From Paraburkholderia youngii (lineage in GTDB: Bacteria; Pseudomonadota; Gammaproteobacteria; Burkholderiales; Burkholderiaceae): DNA of 64,000 nt. Location: assembly GCF_013366925.1 (NCBI RefSeq), contig NZ_JAALDK010000002.1:372001-436000 (forward strand). The letters run 5' to 3'. A program made the translations under genes and the position numbers. This document shows positions 27,104 to 36,359 of the stretch, in pieces. The notes under the pieces were generated by a model. That model saw only the letters and a list, made by a program, of their open reading frames with translations. It was not told the DNA's origin and searched no databases. Each line of letters opens with the position of its first letter. Position 1 is the stretch's first letter.

Positions 27104-27224
27104 GTTCGATGATTTACTTGCCGGGACCGGGCAGACCGCGTGATTTCGCATCCCAGATCATCGCGGCGCCGATGCGGCACTTGACGGAATAGGCTGCCGG
27201 CAAAAACACGAACAAACCAAAAAA

Positions 27225-27252
27225 ATGGCCTGGACGATCGGGCCCAGGCCAT
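27225..27252 (-). terminator. Rho-independent terminator on the minus strand
   Basis: A perfect 9-bp stem, ATGGCCTGG at 27225-27233 against CCAGGCCAT at 27244-27252, is followed on the minus strand by a run of seven T (27218-27224 read in reverse). It lies about 95 bases past the stop of the gene at 27347-27688 and should end its transcript. Confidence 0.8.
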
Positions 27253-27346
27253 AAAAAGCTCGCGATTCGCGGGAACGAGCTAGACGTGAAAGCCAAGTGG
27301 TTAAATCGGCCTGTAAAAGATATCGGACGCTTGCCTTTACGCGACC

Positions 27347-27688
27347 TCAGCGGCGCACGAGCATCGCAAGCGAACGATGCGCGTCGAGTTCGCGGTCGTA
27401 GCCCATCAGCACGCCATCTATCCGGCGCGTCAAAGACGGAGTGGCTACCGTCGTCACCTCGCAGAGTGCCGTCGACCTGGGCAACGGGGCAGCGCCGGCC
27501 AGACAGTAGCCCACATCGCGCCGCGCGCTGGTGCAGGCGCGCACCTTACCCTCGTCAACCAGCGTAGCGAGCGCGGCTTCCACGGCCTTCTCCGATTCAC
27601 CGAACAGCCGTGCGAAGGTGGCAGCGGTGTAGACGCGGTTATAGCGCATTTTCAGCAGCAGACTTTCGATCAACGGATCCTTGCTCAT
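27347..27688 (-). CDS. Small winged-helix-like protein, unknown
   Basis: A 113-residue protein. The first 50 residues form three helices with the spacing of a winged helix (PLIESLLLKMRYNRVYTAAT, LFGESEKAVEAALATLVDEG, then a strand KVRACTSA), so it may bind DNA or RNA. The rest is basic with DGVLMGYDRELDAHRSLAML at the end. It is followed by a clear terminator. No named family recognised. Lone gene upstream of the cysK remnant, downstream of ahpC on the same strand. Confidence 0.55.
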   Translation of the reverse strand: MSKDPLIESLLLKMRYNRVYTAATFARLFGESEKAVEAALATLVDEGKVRACTSARRDVGYCLAGAAPLPRSTALCEVTTVATPSLTRRIDGVLMGYDRELDAHRSLAMLVRR

Positions 27689-27806
27689 AGGGTCGCCATG
27701 ACGGTTTGGAAATCAACGACGCGGTTGACACTTCCGCGTTCAGCGCGGTTTGCGACGAGACTGATTCGACGGGTGGCTCACCCTACCTGCCAACCCAGAT
27801 CGGCAG

Positions 27807-28370
27807 TCAGATCTTGCCCACCAGATCAAGCGACGGCGTCAGCGTTTCGGCGCCGGGCGTCCATTTGGCCGGGCAGACTTCGCCTGGATGCGACGCGACA
27901 TATTGCGCGGCCTGCACCTTGCGCAACAGTTCCTTGGCGTCCCGGCCAATACCGTTGTCGTGCACTTCGTAGAGTTTGATCTGACCTTCGGGGTTGATCA
28001 CAAACGTGCCGCGCAAGGCAAGCCCCTCTTCCTCGATCAGCACGTCGAAGTTGCGGGCGAGCGTCGCCGTCGGATCGCCAACCAGAGGGTATTGCACCTT
28101 GCTGATCGTATCCGACGTATCGTGCCAGGCCTTATGCGTGAAATGCGTGTCCGTCGACACGCCGTAAATTTCGACGCCAAGCTTCTGGAACTCGGCATAG
28201 TGATCGGCGAGGTCGCCCAGCTCCGTTGGGCACACGAACGTGAAATCAGCGGGATAGAAGACCACGACGGACCATTTCCCCTTGAAATTTTCTTCGCTGA
28301 CGGGCACGAATTCACCGCGGTGGTACGCAGTCGACTCGAACGGCTTAACCTGGGTATTGATCAGAGACAT
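27807..28370 (-). CDS. ahpC: Peroxiredoxin AhpC
   Basis: A 187-residue typical two-cysteine peroxiredoxin that reduces hydrogen and organic peroxides. The peroxidatic Cys47 lies in [10 protein letters not shown], the resolving Cys166 in [10 protein letters not shown], and the C-terminus GKI is that of AhpC. No ahpF follows, so another reductase must recycle it. The start at ATG 28370 is the standard family start. It is divergent from the nine-gene organosulfur operon across a 320-base gap. Sulfur starvation proteins in other bacteria include AhpC, which may explain the placement. Confidence 0.95.
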   Translation of the reverse strand: MSLINTQVKPFESTAYHRGEFVPVSEENFKGKWSVVVFYPADFTFVCPTELGDLADHYAEFQKLGVEIYGVSTDTHFTHKAWHDTSDTISKVQYPLVGDPTATLARNFDVLIEEEGLALRGTFVINPEGQIKLYEVHDNGIGRDAKELLRKVQAAQYVASHPGEVCPAKWTPGAETLTPSLDLVGKI

Positions 28371-28693
28371 AACTTTCCTTGAACGTTTGAGAACCAACTG
28401 AAGATGTCGTTGAACGTTATCTGGCTTGCCGAGACAAGAGAAATAATCATTTTGCAAAAGCAAATGCCGATCTGTTCGTCGTTGGATGAACCAAGCTGGG
28501 TTCCATGAGCCGTCTCCACCCTCACAAACAATCCGCATGACGTTCACTGAAAAACACCTGAAGCGCGCATTGATATCGATATCTCATTTTCGTCGTTGCC
28601 GAATCGGTGTCAGACACGCGATCATCGACCGTTCGCAATCGAGTGCCTGTCACTGCGTCAACGCTATCTCTGCACTATCGTCACCGTCCAATC
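28371..28693. promoter_or_regulatory. Divergent promoter region, ahpC and Dpp-type sulfur operon
   Basis: A 323-base gap between two genes that run outward from it. The ahpC side is AT-rich (28430-28470, containing AGAAATAATCATTTTGC). Both promoters must lie here. I cannot place operators with confidence; a CysB- or OxyR-type site would be plausible but is not evident by eye. Confidence 0.45.
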
Positions 28694-30262
28694 ATGCATA
28701 AGATTTCGACCTTCTTTCGCGGACTCGCACTGGCGGCCGCCCTCTCCTGCGCGGTTGTCGCGCCGTCCCACGCAACGAGCGCCGCGCCGGCAGTCGATCG
28801 CGATACGGTCGTGATCGGCGTTGAAAAGGAGTTCTACAACCTCGACGGACTCGTAGCCGTGAGCGGTGATTCGCTGCGCTACGGATGGCAGATTTACGAC
28901 ACACTCTACGGTTTTGATATCAAGGGCAATCTCGTCCCGCGTCTTGCGACGAGCCTGACAGTCTCTAGCGACGCTCGGGTGTTCACGTACAAACTCCGCC
29001 GCAACGTCAAATTTCACAATGGCGCAACACTGACGTCGCGGGACGTGAAGGCGTCGCTCGATCATATCCTCGACCCACGCAGCAAGAGCACGCGCCGCCC
29101 GTTCTTCGCGCCGGTGGTCGAATCGGTGGAAACGCCTGACCCGCTCACTGTCGTATTCAAGTTGAAGGCTCCGGACGGCGCGTTCGCCAACAAGGTCGCT
29201 GGCTATCTGTATATCGTGCCGGCCGATTACCTCGCGAGCTTGCCGAATCCGGATGCATTCGCACAAAAGCCTATCTCACTCGGCCCATACAAGTTCAAGT
29301 CGCTGTCTCCGGGCGGCAATGAACTCGTGCTGGAACGCTTCGACGACTACTGGGGTGAAAAGCCGCGCGTGAAAACGCTCGTCTTCCGCGCAATCACCGA
29401 CCCTTCGAGCCGTGTCAACGCGGTGCTGCGCGGCGAGGTGGATCTTTCGGTCGCGCTCCCGTTCTCCGACTACGCGCGCCTCAAGAAAGAAAGCGGACTC
29501 GACGTGATCCAGAGCCGTGTGGCCTCGCCGATATATGTCCGCGTCTACACCAATCAAAAGGATTCGCCGCTCGCCAACGTGAAGGTCCGCCAGGCGCTTA
29601 GCTATGCGCTGGACACGAACGCCATCATCAAAAGCGTGCTTTACGGCGTGGGCGAGCCACTCGGCACGATGATTTCGAACTACTATCCCTATGGCGCGGA
29701 TCATTCGATCAAGCCTTATCCGTATGATCCGGCCAAAGCGCGCGCGCTCCTCGCCGAGGCCGGTTATCCGAAGGGCTTCGAAACTACGCTCAACATCCAG
29801 GGGGACATGCCGCAAGGCGTGGCCGAGGCAATCGCAGCCTACTGGGGGCAGGTTGGCGTGAAGGTCAAGCTCGATCGCCTGACCTACGCAACGTTCCAGC
29901 GCCTGAACAACACGCACGCTTCGGGGCCGCTCGCGCTTAGCCAGTTCACCAATGCGCTCTACGACCCCGTCCATCCGGTCGCCGGTGCGTTCGCGTCAAA
30001 CGGCAGCTGGTCGGACTATTCGAATCCCAAAGTAGACGCGTTGCTCGTCGACGTCTCGAAGGTCAGCGAGCCGACCCAACGCGGAGAGGTATTTGAGAAA
30101 ATTGGGCGCGAACTGCACGACGACGCGGCGGCCATCTTCATTTCCGAGTTCACTTACGTCTACGCGAAGAAAAAGACGCTTGAGTGGCTGCCGCAGCAAG
30201 GCGGCGGTTTCCTGAATTTCCGCACGATCGCGTGGGCGCCCCACACGGTGGCCGGGAACTGA
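28694..30262 (+). CDS. ABC binding protein, peptide/nickel (Dpp/Opp) family
   Basis: A 522-residue periplasmic binding protein of the family that captures di- and oligopeptides, glutathione, nickel chelates and opines. A signal peptide (FFRGLALAAALSCAVVAPSHA) precedes the three-domain fold: YDTLYGFDIKGNLVPRLATS, the family box ARVFTYKLRRNVKFHNGATL, and LEWLPQQGGGFLNF near the end. It opens a nine-gene operon. The long binding cleft of this family suits larger substrates than SsuA proteins; with the oxygenases downstream, the ligand is probably an organosulfur compound. Confidence 0.92.
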   Translation: MHKISTFFRGLALAAALSCAVVAPSHATSAAPAVDRDTVVIGVEKEFYNLDGLVAVSGDSLRYGWQIYDTLYGFDIKGNLVPRLATSLTVSSDARVFTYKLRRNVKFHNGATLTSRDVKASLDHILDPRSKSTRRPFFAPVVESVETPDPLTVVFKLKAPDGAFANKVAGYLYIVPADYLASLPNPDAFAQKPISLGPYKFKSLSPGGNELVLERFDDYWGEKPRVKTLVFRAITDPSSRVNAVLRGEVDLSVALPFSDYARLKKESGLDVIQSRVASPIYVRVYTNQKDSPLANVKVRQALSYALDTNAIIKSVLYGVGEPLGTMISNYYPYGADHSIKPYPYDPAKARALLAEAGYPKGFETTLNIQGDMPQGVAEAIAAYWGQVGVKVKLDRLTYATFQRLNNTHASGPLALSQFTNALYDPVHPVAGAFASNGSWSDYSNPKVDALLVDVSKVSEPTQRGEVFEKIGRELHDDAAAIFISEFTYVYAKKKTLEWLPQQGGGFLNFRTIAWAPHTVAGN

Positions 30263-30265
30263 CCC

Positions 30266-31186
30266 ATGCTCGCCTATGTTCTGCGCCGGCTCGGCTCCGC
30301 GCTCGCCACCGTGTGGCTGATGTCTGTCGTGATCTTCGTGCTGGTGCGGATGGTGGGTGATCCCGCCTATCTGCTGATGCCGCCCGAAGCCACCGAGGCG
30401 GACCGCCAGCTCTTTCGCCAGCAGCTTGGTCTCGCCGATCCGCTCCCCGTGCAATACGCTCACTTTCTGGCTGGCATTGTGCGCGGTGACATGGGCAATT
30501 CGTTTCACTTCGGCGTACCGGCGCTCAGTATGGCGCTCGGTCGCCTTGGCGCGAGCCTCGAGCTCGTCGGCATCTCGCTCGCGCTGGCGCTCTTCGTGGG
30601 GCTCGCGTTCGGCATCGGCGCGGCTGTCGCACGGGGCTCGTGGGTGGATCGATTCGCGACGTTATTCGCCGTGCTCGGCCAGGCCGGTCCGCCGTTCTTC
30701 GTCGCACTGCTGCTGATCCGGCTCTTTTCCGTGCAGTTGGGCTGGCTGCCCACGGGCGGCCACGGCAGCTGGAAACAGCTCGTGCTGCCTGTCGTCTCGC
30801 TCGCGTGGTATTCGGCTGCCGGCATCGCGCGCCTCACGCGGGCCAACATGTTGAGCGTGCTCGAGTCGGACTTCATTCGCATGGCCCGGATCAAAGGGTT
30901 GCCCGAGCACGTAGTGATCGGTACGCACGCACTGAGAAATGCCGGGTTGCCGATCGTCGCGTACACCGCATCGCAGTTCGGCGTCTTGATCGGCGGTGCC
31001 GTATCGATCGAAACGGTGTTCTCGTGGCCCGGCTTCGGCAGTCTCATGGTGGAAGCCATCAGCACGCTCGATTTCACGGTCGTGCAGGCCGCGGTGGTCG
31101 TTTCAGTGCTGCTGTTCGCCCTCATCCATCTCTTCGTCGATGTGCTGTGTGCGCTCGTCGATCCACGCATCCGACATCAGGCATGA
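30266..31186 (+). CDS. ABC permease, DppB/OppB-like
   Basis: Inner-membrane permease of 306 residues with six spans, starting three bases after the binding protein. The N-terminus MLAYVLRRLGSALATVWLMS is that of DppB-type permeases, and the EAA-like loop reads RMARIKGLPEHVVIGTHALRN. It would pair with the DppC-like protein made by the overlapping next gene. Confidence 0.93.
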   Translation: MLAYVLRRLGSALATVWLMSVVIFVLVRMVGDPAYLLMPPEATEADRQLFRQQLGLADPLPVQYAHFLAGIVRGDMGNSFHFGVPALSMALGRLGASLELVGISLALALFVGLAFGIGAAVARGSWVDRFATLFAVLGQAGPPFFVALLLIRLFSVQLGWLPTGGHGSWKQLVLPVVSLAWYSAAGIARLTRANMLSVLESDFIRMARIKGLPEHVVIGTHALRNAGLPIVAYTASQFGVLIGGAVSIETVFSWPGFGSLMVEAISTLDFTVVQAAVVVSVLLFALIHLFVDVLCALVDPRIRHQA

Positions 31187-32046
31187 GTGCGCGACTCCTC
31201 TTTGCCGGTATACGCGGAGAACTCGGCCGCGACCTATGGCGGCAGCGCGGCGTCCTCGCCTACGCGGCGGTCTTCGTGTTGCTGGTCGGTGCATCGGCGC
31301 TGGCGCCGTGGCTCACGCGCATCGATCCGAACGCGATCGACCTGTCCGCTACTTTCCAGGCGCCCAGCGCCGCGCACTGGTTCGGCACCGACCAGATGGG
31401 CCGGGACGTCTTCGTGCGCACGCTCTACGGCGGGCGCCTTTCGCTTCTCATCGCGTTTTGCGCCGTGCTGCTCGCGGGCTTCGCGGGTGCGCTGGCCGGG
31501 CTGCTGTCGGCGTACATTGGCGGACGTTTCGACACCGTGCTGATGCGCCTCGTCGACGCGCAGTACGCGTTGCCACCCGTTTTCCTCGCCATGCTGATCG
31601 TCGGCATATGCGGGCCGAACGTGGTGAACATCATCATCGTCGTGACGCTCGCGAACTGGGGGCGCTTCGCGCGCATCATTCGCGCCGAGGCTCTCAGCCT
31701 GCGCGAGCGCGATTTCGTGCTGCTCGCGAGGCTCGCCGGCGCCTCGCCGCTCTATGTGGCGCTGCGCCACCTGCTGCCCAACGTGCGCAACACGTTCGTG
31801 GTGCTGCTCACGCTCGACATCGGTCTCGTGATCTTCATGGAGGCGGCGTTGAGCTTCGTGGGCCTTGGCGTGCAGCCGCCCGACCCGTCATGGGGCGGCA
31901 TGCTCGCCGAAGGCCGCAATTACCTCGATACCGCCTGGTGGCTGACCGCGCTGCCAGGGCTCGCGCTCATCGCCACCGTGCTGTGTAGCAACCGGATCGG
32001 CGATGCGTTGCAGCGCGGCGAGCGTAGCCAAGGGGGCTGGAAATGA
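31183..32046 (+). CDS. ABC permease, DppC/OppC-like
   Basis: A 287-residue permease whose ATG overlaps the preceding stop (ATGA). It has the DppC N-terminal domain box HWFGTDQMGRDVFVRTLYGG and the EAA loop LLARLAGASPLYVALRHLLP, then FMEAALSFVGLGVQPPDPSWG, all diagnostic of the family. The frame is open far upstream, but those codons lie inside the DppB-like gene. Second channel subunit of the importer. Confidence 0.93.
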   Translation: MSARLLFAGIRGELGRDLWRQRGVLAYAAVFVLLVGASALAPWLTRIDPNAIDLSATFQAPSAAHWFGTDQMGRDVFVRTLYGGRLSLLIAFCAVLLAGFAGALAGLLSAYIGGRFDTVLMRLVDAQYALPPVFLAMLIVGICGPNVVNIIIVVTLANWGRFARIIRAEALSLRERDFVLLARLAGASPLYVALRHLLPNVRNTFVVLLTLDIGLVIFMEAALSFVGLGVQPPDPSWGGMLAEGRNYLDTAWWLTALPGLALIATVLCSNRIGDALQRGERSQGGWK

Positions 32047-33101
32047 ACGGCAGGACCGAGGCGGCGCCGGTGCTCGCGGTTGAAGGCCTGATCGCGCAAA
32101 CCGATTCGCCGCAAGCGCCGGTGCGGCTCGTCGACGGTGTGAGCTTTTCCGTGCGCGCGGGCCGCACGCTGGCCTTGGTCGGCGAATCCGGCTCCGGGAA
32201 AAGCGTGACCTGTCTGTCGGTGCTGGGCCTGCCGCCCGCCGGCGTGCGCGTGGCGGGTGGACGCATCCTGCTGCGCGGCAGCGACCTTCGGGACAAAACG
32301 CCTGCCGAGCTTCAGGCGCTGCGCGGCCGCGAGATCGGCATGATCCTTCAGGACCCGATGAGCTCGCTCAATCCACTCCTGACGATAGGTCGGCAGCTCA
32401 CCGAGATGTTCCGCTACCGCGCGAACGTCAAAAGCCATGCCGAATGCGAGGCGCGCGCGGTCGATCTGCTCCGCCGCGTGCGCATTCCGGCGCCGGGGAG
32501 CCGCTTGAGGAGCTATCCGCACCAGTTCAGCGGCGGCATGCGCCAGCGCGTGGCCATCGCCATGAATCTCGCGTGCAACCCCGGCCTGCTGATCGCCGAC
32601 GAACCGACCACGGCTCTCGACATCACCGTGCGGCTCCAGGTCCTCGACCTGCTGCGCGAACTGCAGGCCGAGCGCGGCACCGCGATCGTGCTTGTCACGC
32701 ACGACCTGCATCTCGTGCGCCGCTATTGCGACGACGTAGCCGTCATGTACGCCGGACGCATTGTCGAGCAGGGACCGGTCGAGGCGGTCTTCGCGCAGCC
32801 GCGCCATCCTTATACGATCGGGCTGCTCGGCGCCGTGCCGCGACTGAGGCAGCCGCAGCGGCGGCTCACTGTCATTCCGGGTCAGCCGCCGTTGCCGGGC
32901 AGCATCGCACAAGGATGCCTCTTCGCACCGCGCTGCCCGCGAGCCGACGCTGATTGCACGGCGCACTATCCCGCAACGGTCGAGACGCTACCGGGACGCG
33001 GCGTGGCCTGCTGGCATCCCGAGCCTGCATTTGCGTCGGCCGCGGCGTCGAACGCGGCTTCGATCCCTCTCGAACAGTTCCCTCTCGCTACAGCATCATG
33101 A
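32043..33101 (+). CDS. ABC ATPase, DppD/OppD-like
   Basis: A 352-residue ATPase with ATGA overlap to the permease. Walker A is GESGSGKSV, the signature FSGGMRQRVAIAMNLA, Walker B LLIADEPTTALD, and the switch His lies in THDLHLVRR. The C-terminal extension has CLFAPRCPRADADC, the cysteine-rich oligopeptide-transporter end that in several relatives binds a 4Fe-4S cluster (the motif here has three or four Cys, through GRGVACWHPE). Pairs with the next ATPase. Confidence 0.93.
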   Translation: MNGRTEAAPVLAVEGLIAQTDSPQAPVRLVDGVSFSVRAGRTLALVGESGSGKSVTCLSVLGLPPAGVRVAGGRILLRGSDLRDKTPAELQALRGREIGMILQDPMSSLNPLLTIGRQLTEMFRYRANVKSHAECEARAVDLLRRVRIPAPGSRLRSYPHQFSGGMRQRVAIAMNLACNPGLLIADEPTTALDITVRLQVLDLLRELQAERGTAIVLVTHDLHLVRRYCDDVAVMYAGRIVEQGPVEAVFAQPRHPYTIGLLGAVPRLRQPQRRLTVIPGQPPLPGSIAQGCLFAPRCPRADADCTAHYPATVETLPGRGVACWHPEPAFASAAASNAASIPLEQFPLATAS

Positions 33102-34099
33102 ATACACAGGCATCGCCCGTGGCGGCCATCGAGGTGACCGGGCTCGGACGCGCATTCGCCGTTCGAAGCGGTCTGCTCTCACGCACGAGAGACTTGCAGG
33201 CCGTCGTGGACGTCTCTTTCGTACTGCCCAAGGGCGGCACATTCGGGCTAGTCGGCGAGTCCGGTTCCGGCAAGTCGACGCTCGCGAAAATCGTTCTCGG
33301 CGCCGAGACCGCGAGCTGCGGCGAAGTCCGCGTCGGCGAAAGGATGTTCGGCAAGGGTGCAAGCGCCGAAGATCTGCGCTGGCGGCAACGTTCGGTGCAG
33401 GCCGTACTCCAGGACCCGTCGGCATCGCTCGATCCGCAGATGACGGTCGCGGATATCGTACTCGAACCGTTGCGTATCCAGCGCAGTGGTTTCGCGCGCG
33501 CCGCGCTCGAAGGCCGCCTCGACACACTGCTCGCCCAGGCGGGTCTGCCTGCCGGGTTCAAGCACCGACGGCCCGCCGAACTGAGCGGCGGGCAGCGCCA
33601 GCGCGTCGCCATCGCGCGCGCGCTCGCTCCCGAGCCGGAGATTCTGGTGCTGGACGAGCCGGTCTCGGCGCTTGACGTTTCGATCCAGGCGCAGGTGCTC
33701 AACCTGCTGAAAGATCTGCAGGAGACGCTGGGCCTCAGCTTTTTGCTGATCTCGCACGATCTCGCCGTCGTCGCGTACATGAGCAGCCACATCGGCGTGC
33801 TCTACCTCGGGCGTCTCATGGAGCAAGGCACGCGTGATGACATCGTCGAGCGCGCGGCGCATCCGTACACGCACGCGCTGATCGCTGCCTCCGAACCGGA
33901 CGCGCTGCACGTTCAGGCCGTCGGCGGCGACATGCCTTCGCCACTCTCGCCGCCGTCCGGCTGCGTTTTTCACACGCGCTGCCCGGTTGCGCGCGAAGTG
34001 TGCCGCGTGCAGGCGCCGCCTGTGCATCAACTCTCCGCGACGCATCGCGTGACCTGCCACTTCCCGGTTGCGTCGCACCTTCCCATCCTTCCGGCCTAG
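33098..34099 (+). CDS. ABC ATPase, DppF/OppF-like
   Basis: A 333-residue ATPase starting at ATG in an ATGA overlap. Walker A GESGSGKST, signature LSGGQRQRVAIARAL, Walker B ILVLDEPVSALDVS and switch SHDLAVV are intact. The C-terminus carries CVFHTRCPVAREVCR, the matching cysteine box of oligopeptide ATPases. With the DppD-like protein it would form the ATPase dimer. It completes the five-gene importer; the enzymes follow after 12 bases. Confidence 0.93.
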   Translation: MNTQASPVAAIEVTGLGRAFAVRSGLLSRTRDLQAVVDVSFVLPKGGTFGLVGESGSGKSTLAKIVLGAETASCGEVRVGERMFGKGASAEDLRWRQRSVQAVLQDPSASLDPQMTVADIVLEPLRIQRSGFARAALEGRLDTLLAQAGLPAGFKHRRPAELSGGQRQRVAIARALAPEPEILVLDEPVSALDVSIQAQVLNLLKDLQETLGLSFLLISHDLAVVAYMSSHIGVLYLGRLMEQGTRDDIVERAAHPYTHALIAASEPDALHVQAVGGDMPSPLSPPSGCVFHTRCPVAREVCRVQAPPVHQLSATHRVTCHFPVASHLPILPA

Positions 34100-34111
34100 A
34101 GGACGCTTCGC

Positions 34112-35527
34112 ATGAAGGAAATCCGCATCAACGCGTTTCTGGCTTTCGCGCCGACGCACCTCTCGCCCGGTCTGTGGGCGCACCCGCGCGACCGTTCGCT
34201 CGACTACAACAGCTTGTCGGTCTGGACCGATCTTGCACGCACCGCCGAGCGCGGCGGCTACGACGCGCTCTTCTTCGCCGACGGCATCAGCCAGTACGAC
34301 GTCTATGGCGGCTCCAACGCGACCGGCGTGCGGCTCGGCCTGCAGTTTCCTCGCCTCGATCCGCTGCTGCTGATTTCGGCAATGGCGATGGTGACCGAGC
34401 ATCTGGGCTTCGCGGTCACGAGCAGCGTGAGCTATGAGGCGCCGTTCCTGTTCGCGCGTCGCATGTCGACGCTCGATCATCTAACGCGCGGACGCATTGG
34501 CTGGAATATCGTCACGAGCTTCGGCAAGAGCGGCTCGCGCGCGGTCGGCCAGCAAGGCGCGCGACCGCATGACGAGCGCTATGACCTCGCTGACGAGTAC
34601 ATGGAACTCGTCTATCGCCTGTGGGAAGAAAGCTGGGAGCATGGCGCGGCGCTGCGCCAGCGCGAGACTGTGACGTTCGCGGATCCGCAACGCGTGCATG
34701 AGATCCGCCACGAAGGCCGTTACTTCTCAATGCAGGGCACGCATTACGCCGAGCCCTCGCCGCAGCGCACCCCGCTGCTCTACCAGGCGGGCACGTCGAA
34801 TCGCGGCAAGGACTTCGCGGCTCGCCATGCCGAATGCGTGTTTCTCTCCTCGCCCACCGCGCATGTGGTCGCGCGCGACGTCGCCGATGTGCGCCAGCGC
34901 ACCGCCGCGCTCGGACGCGATCCCGCCTCGGTCCTGTTCTTCTCGCTCGCCACGGTTATCGTCGCGCCGACCTCCGCGCAGGCCCATGCCAAGTGGGACG
35001 ACATCCAGCGTCATGTGAGTCTGGAAGGCGCGCTTGCGCTGTTCTCACGCTGGAGCGGCATCGATCTTTCGAAATACAGCCCGGACGATCCACTGCGTTA
35101 CGTCAAGAGCGAAGGCATGCAGTCGGCCATCGAGGCTTTCACGGTGGCCGATCCGGAGCGCGTCTGGACCATTCGCGAGTTGGCGATCTTCAACGCGATT
35201 GGCGGCAAGGGGCCCGTGTTCATCGGCTCGCCGGCAGAGGTGGCAGACGCGCTCGAAAACTGGAAAGCGCAAACGGGCGTGGACGGCTTCAATCTGAGCC
35301 ATGCGTTGCTGCCCGGCACGCATGAGGATTTCGTCGATCTCGTGGTGCCGGAACTGCGCCGGCGTGGCGTCTATAAGGAGGCGTACCGGCCCGGCACCCT
35401 GCGCGAAAAACTTTACGGCGACGGCGCCGCGCTCATCGCGCCTCCGCATCCCGCAGCGCTTCATCGCGCAGCCCATTCACGCGACGCCCAGGCGGGCCCG
35501 CAAATCGAGACCGCACCCCATGTCTGA
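34112..35527 (+). CDS. DszA/NtaA-family FMNH2-dependent monooxygenase 1 of the Dpp-type operon
   Basis: A 471-residue luciferase-like monooxygenase of the DszA/NtaA/DmoA branch. It has SPGLWAHPRDRSLDY, RGGYDALFFADGISQYDVYGG, MSTLDHLTRGRIGWNIVTSF, HDERYDLADEYMELVYRLWE and PLLYQAGTSNRGKDFAARHA. Compared with the gene at 36356 it is alike over most of its length, so the two are paralogues in one operon. It starts 12 bases after the importer and overlaps the TauD-like gene by eight. It would cleave a C-S (or C-N) bond in the imported compound. Confidence 0.92.
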   Translation: MKEIRINAFLAFAPTHLSPGLWAHPRDRSLDYNSLSVWTDLARTAERGGYDALFFADGISQYDVYGGSNATGVRLGLQFPRLDPLLLISAMAMVTEHLGFAVTSSVSYEAPFLFARRMSTLDHLTRGRIGWNIVTSFGKSGSRAVGQQGARPHDERYDLADEYMELVYRLWEESWEHGAALRQRETVTFADPQRVHEIRHEGRYFSMQGTHYAEPSPQRTPLLYQAGTSNRGKDFAARHAECVFLSSPTAHVVARDVADVRQRTAALGRDPASVLFFSLATVIVAPTSAQAHAKWDDIQRHVSLEGALALFSRWSGIDLSKYSPDDPLRYVKSEGMQSAIEAFTVADPERVWTIRELAIFNAIGGKGPVFIGSPAEVADALENWKAQTGVDGFNLSHALLPGTHEDFVDLVVPELRRRGVYKEAYRPGTLREKLYGDGAALIAPPHPAALHRAAHSRDAQAGPQIETAPHV

Positions 35528-36359
35528 AACCGACCAACCGTCCATCGCCGTGCAGCCGCTCACGCGCCATATCGGTGCGCTGATCGACGGCATCGACCTG
35601 ACCCGTCCGCTTGGCGCGACGCAAGTGGCCGAACTGCGCCGGGCGCTGCTTGCCCACCAGGTCATCTTTTTTCGCAATCAGCCGATCAGTCTCGATCAGC
35701 ATCTCGCGCTCGGCCGCCATTTCGGATCCCTGCACGTGCATCCGAACAGTCCCGGCCCCGAGGGCTATCCGGAGATTCTCCAGATTCACGCGGACGAGAA
35801 TACGCGCCGCATAGCTGGCGACCGCTGGCATTCGGACGTGTCGTGCGATGTGGAACCGCCCATGGGCAGCATCCTCCATCTGCACACGCTTCCGTCACAC
35901 GGGGGCGACACGCTCTTTTCGAGCGCCTATGCGGTGTACGAATCGCTCTCGCCGGGATTTCGGCGCTATCTGGAAGGGCTGAGCGCCACGCACGACGGCG
36001 AGCCGACCTACCGGCAGCGCAACCGTCTGCGCGGCATCGACGATACCGGCCGGCGCTTCCCGAAAGCTTCGCATCCGGTCGTGCGCACGCATCCCGAGAC
36101 CGGCCGCAAAGGGGTCTTCGTCAACGCGAACTTCACGACGCATATCGACAACGTGCCGGCCGCCGAAAGCGAAGGCATCCTGCGCCTGCTCTTCGAGCGC
36201 TTCGCCGCGCCCGAATATCAGGTGCGCTGGCGCTGGGAACCGCATTCGATCGCCTTCTGGGACAACCGCGCGTGCCAGCATCTGGCCGTGTGGGACTACT
36301 ACCCCGAGGTGCGCTCCGGATACCGCGTGACGATCAGCGGAGACAAGCCCTACCTATGA
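35520..36359 (+). CDS. TauD-like Fe(II)/2-oxoglutarate dioxygenase
   Basis: A 279-residue dioxygenase of the TauD/AtsK family, which hydroxylates the carbon next to a sulfonate or sulfate so that sulfite or sulfate leaves. The iron facial triad is visible: His104 and Asp106 in RWHSDVS and the distal His254 in ACQHLAVWDY; the 2-oxoglutarate Arg is in SGYRV near residue 269. The start overlaps the monooxygenase end and the stop overlaps the next start (ATGA). Placed between two DszA-like genes, it suggests that the operon handles more than one kind of organosulfur compound. Confidence 0.93.
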   Translation: MSETDQPSIAVQPLTRHIGALIDGIDLTRPLGATQVAELRRALLAHQVIFFRNQPISLDQHLALGRHFGSLHVHPNSPGPEGYPEILQIHADENTRRIAGDRWHSDVSCDVEPPMGSILHLHTLPSHGGDTLFSSAYAVYESLSPGFRRYLEGLSATHDGEPTYRQRNRLRGIDDTGRRFPKASHPVVRTHPETGRKGVFVNANFTTHIDNVPAAESEGILRLLFERFAAPEYQVRWRWEPHSIAFWDNRACQHLAVWDYYPEVRSGYRVTISGDKPYL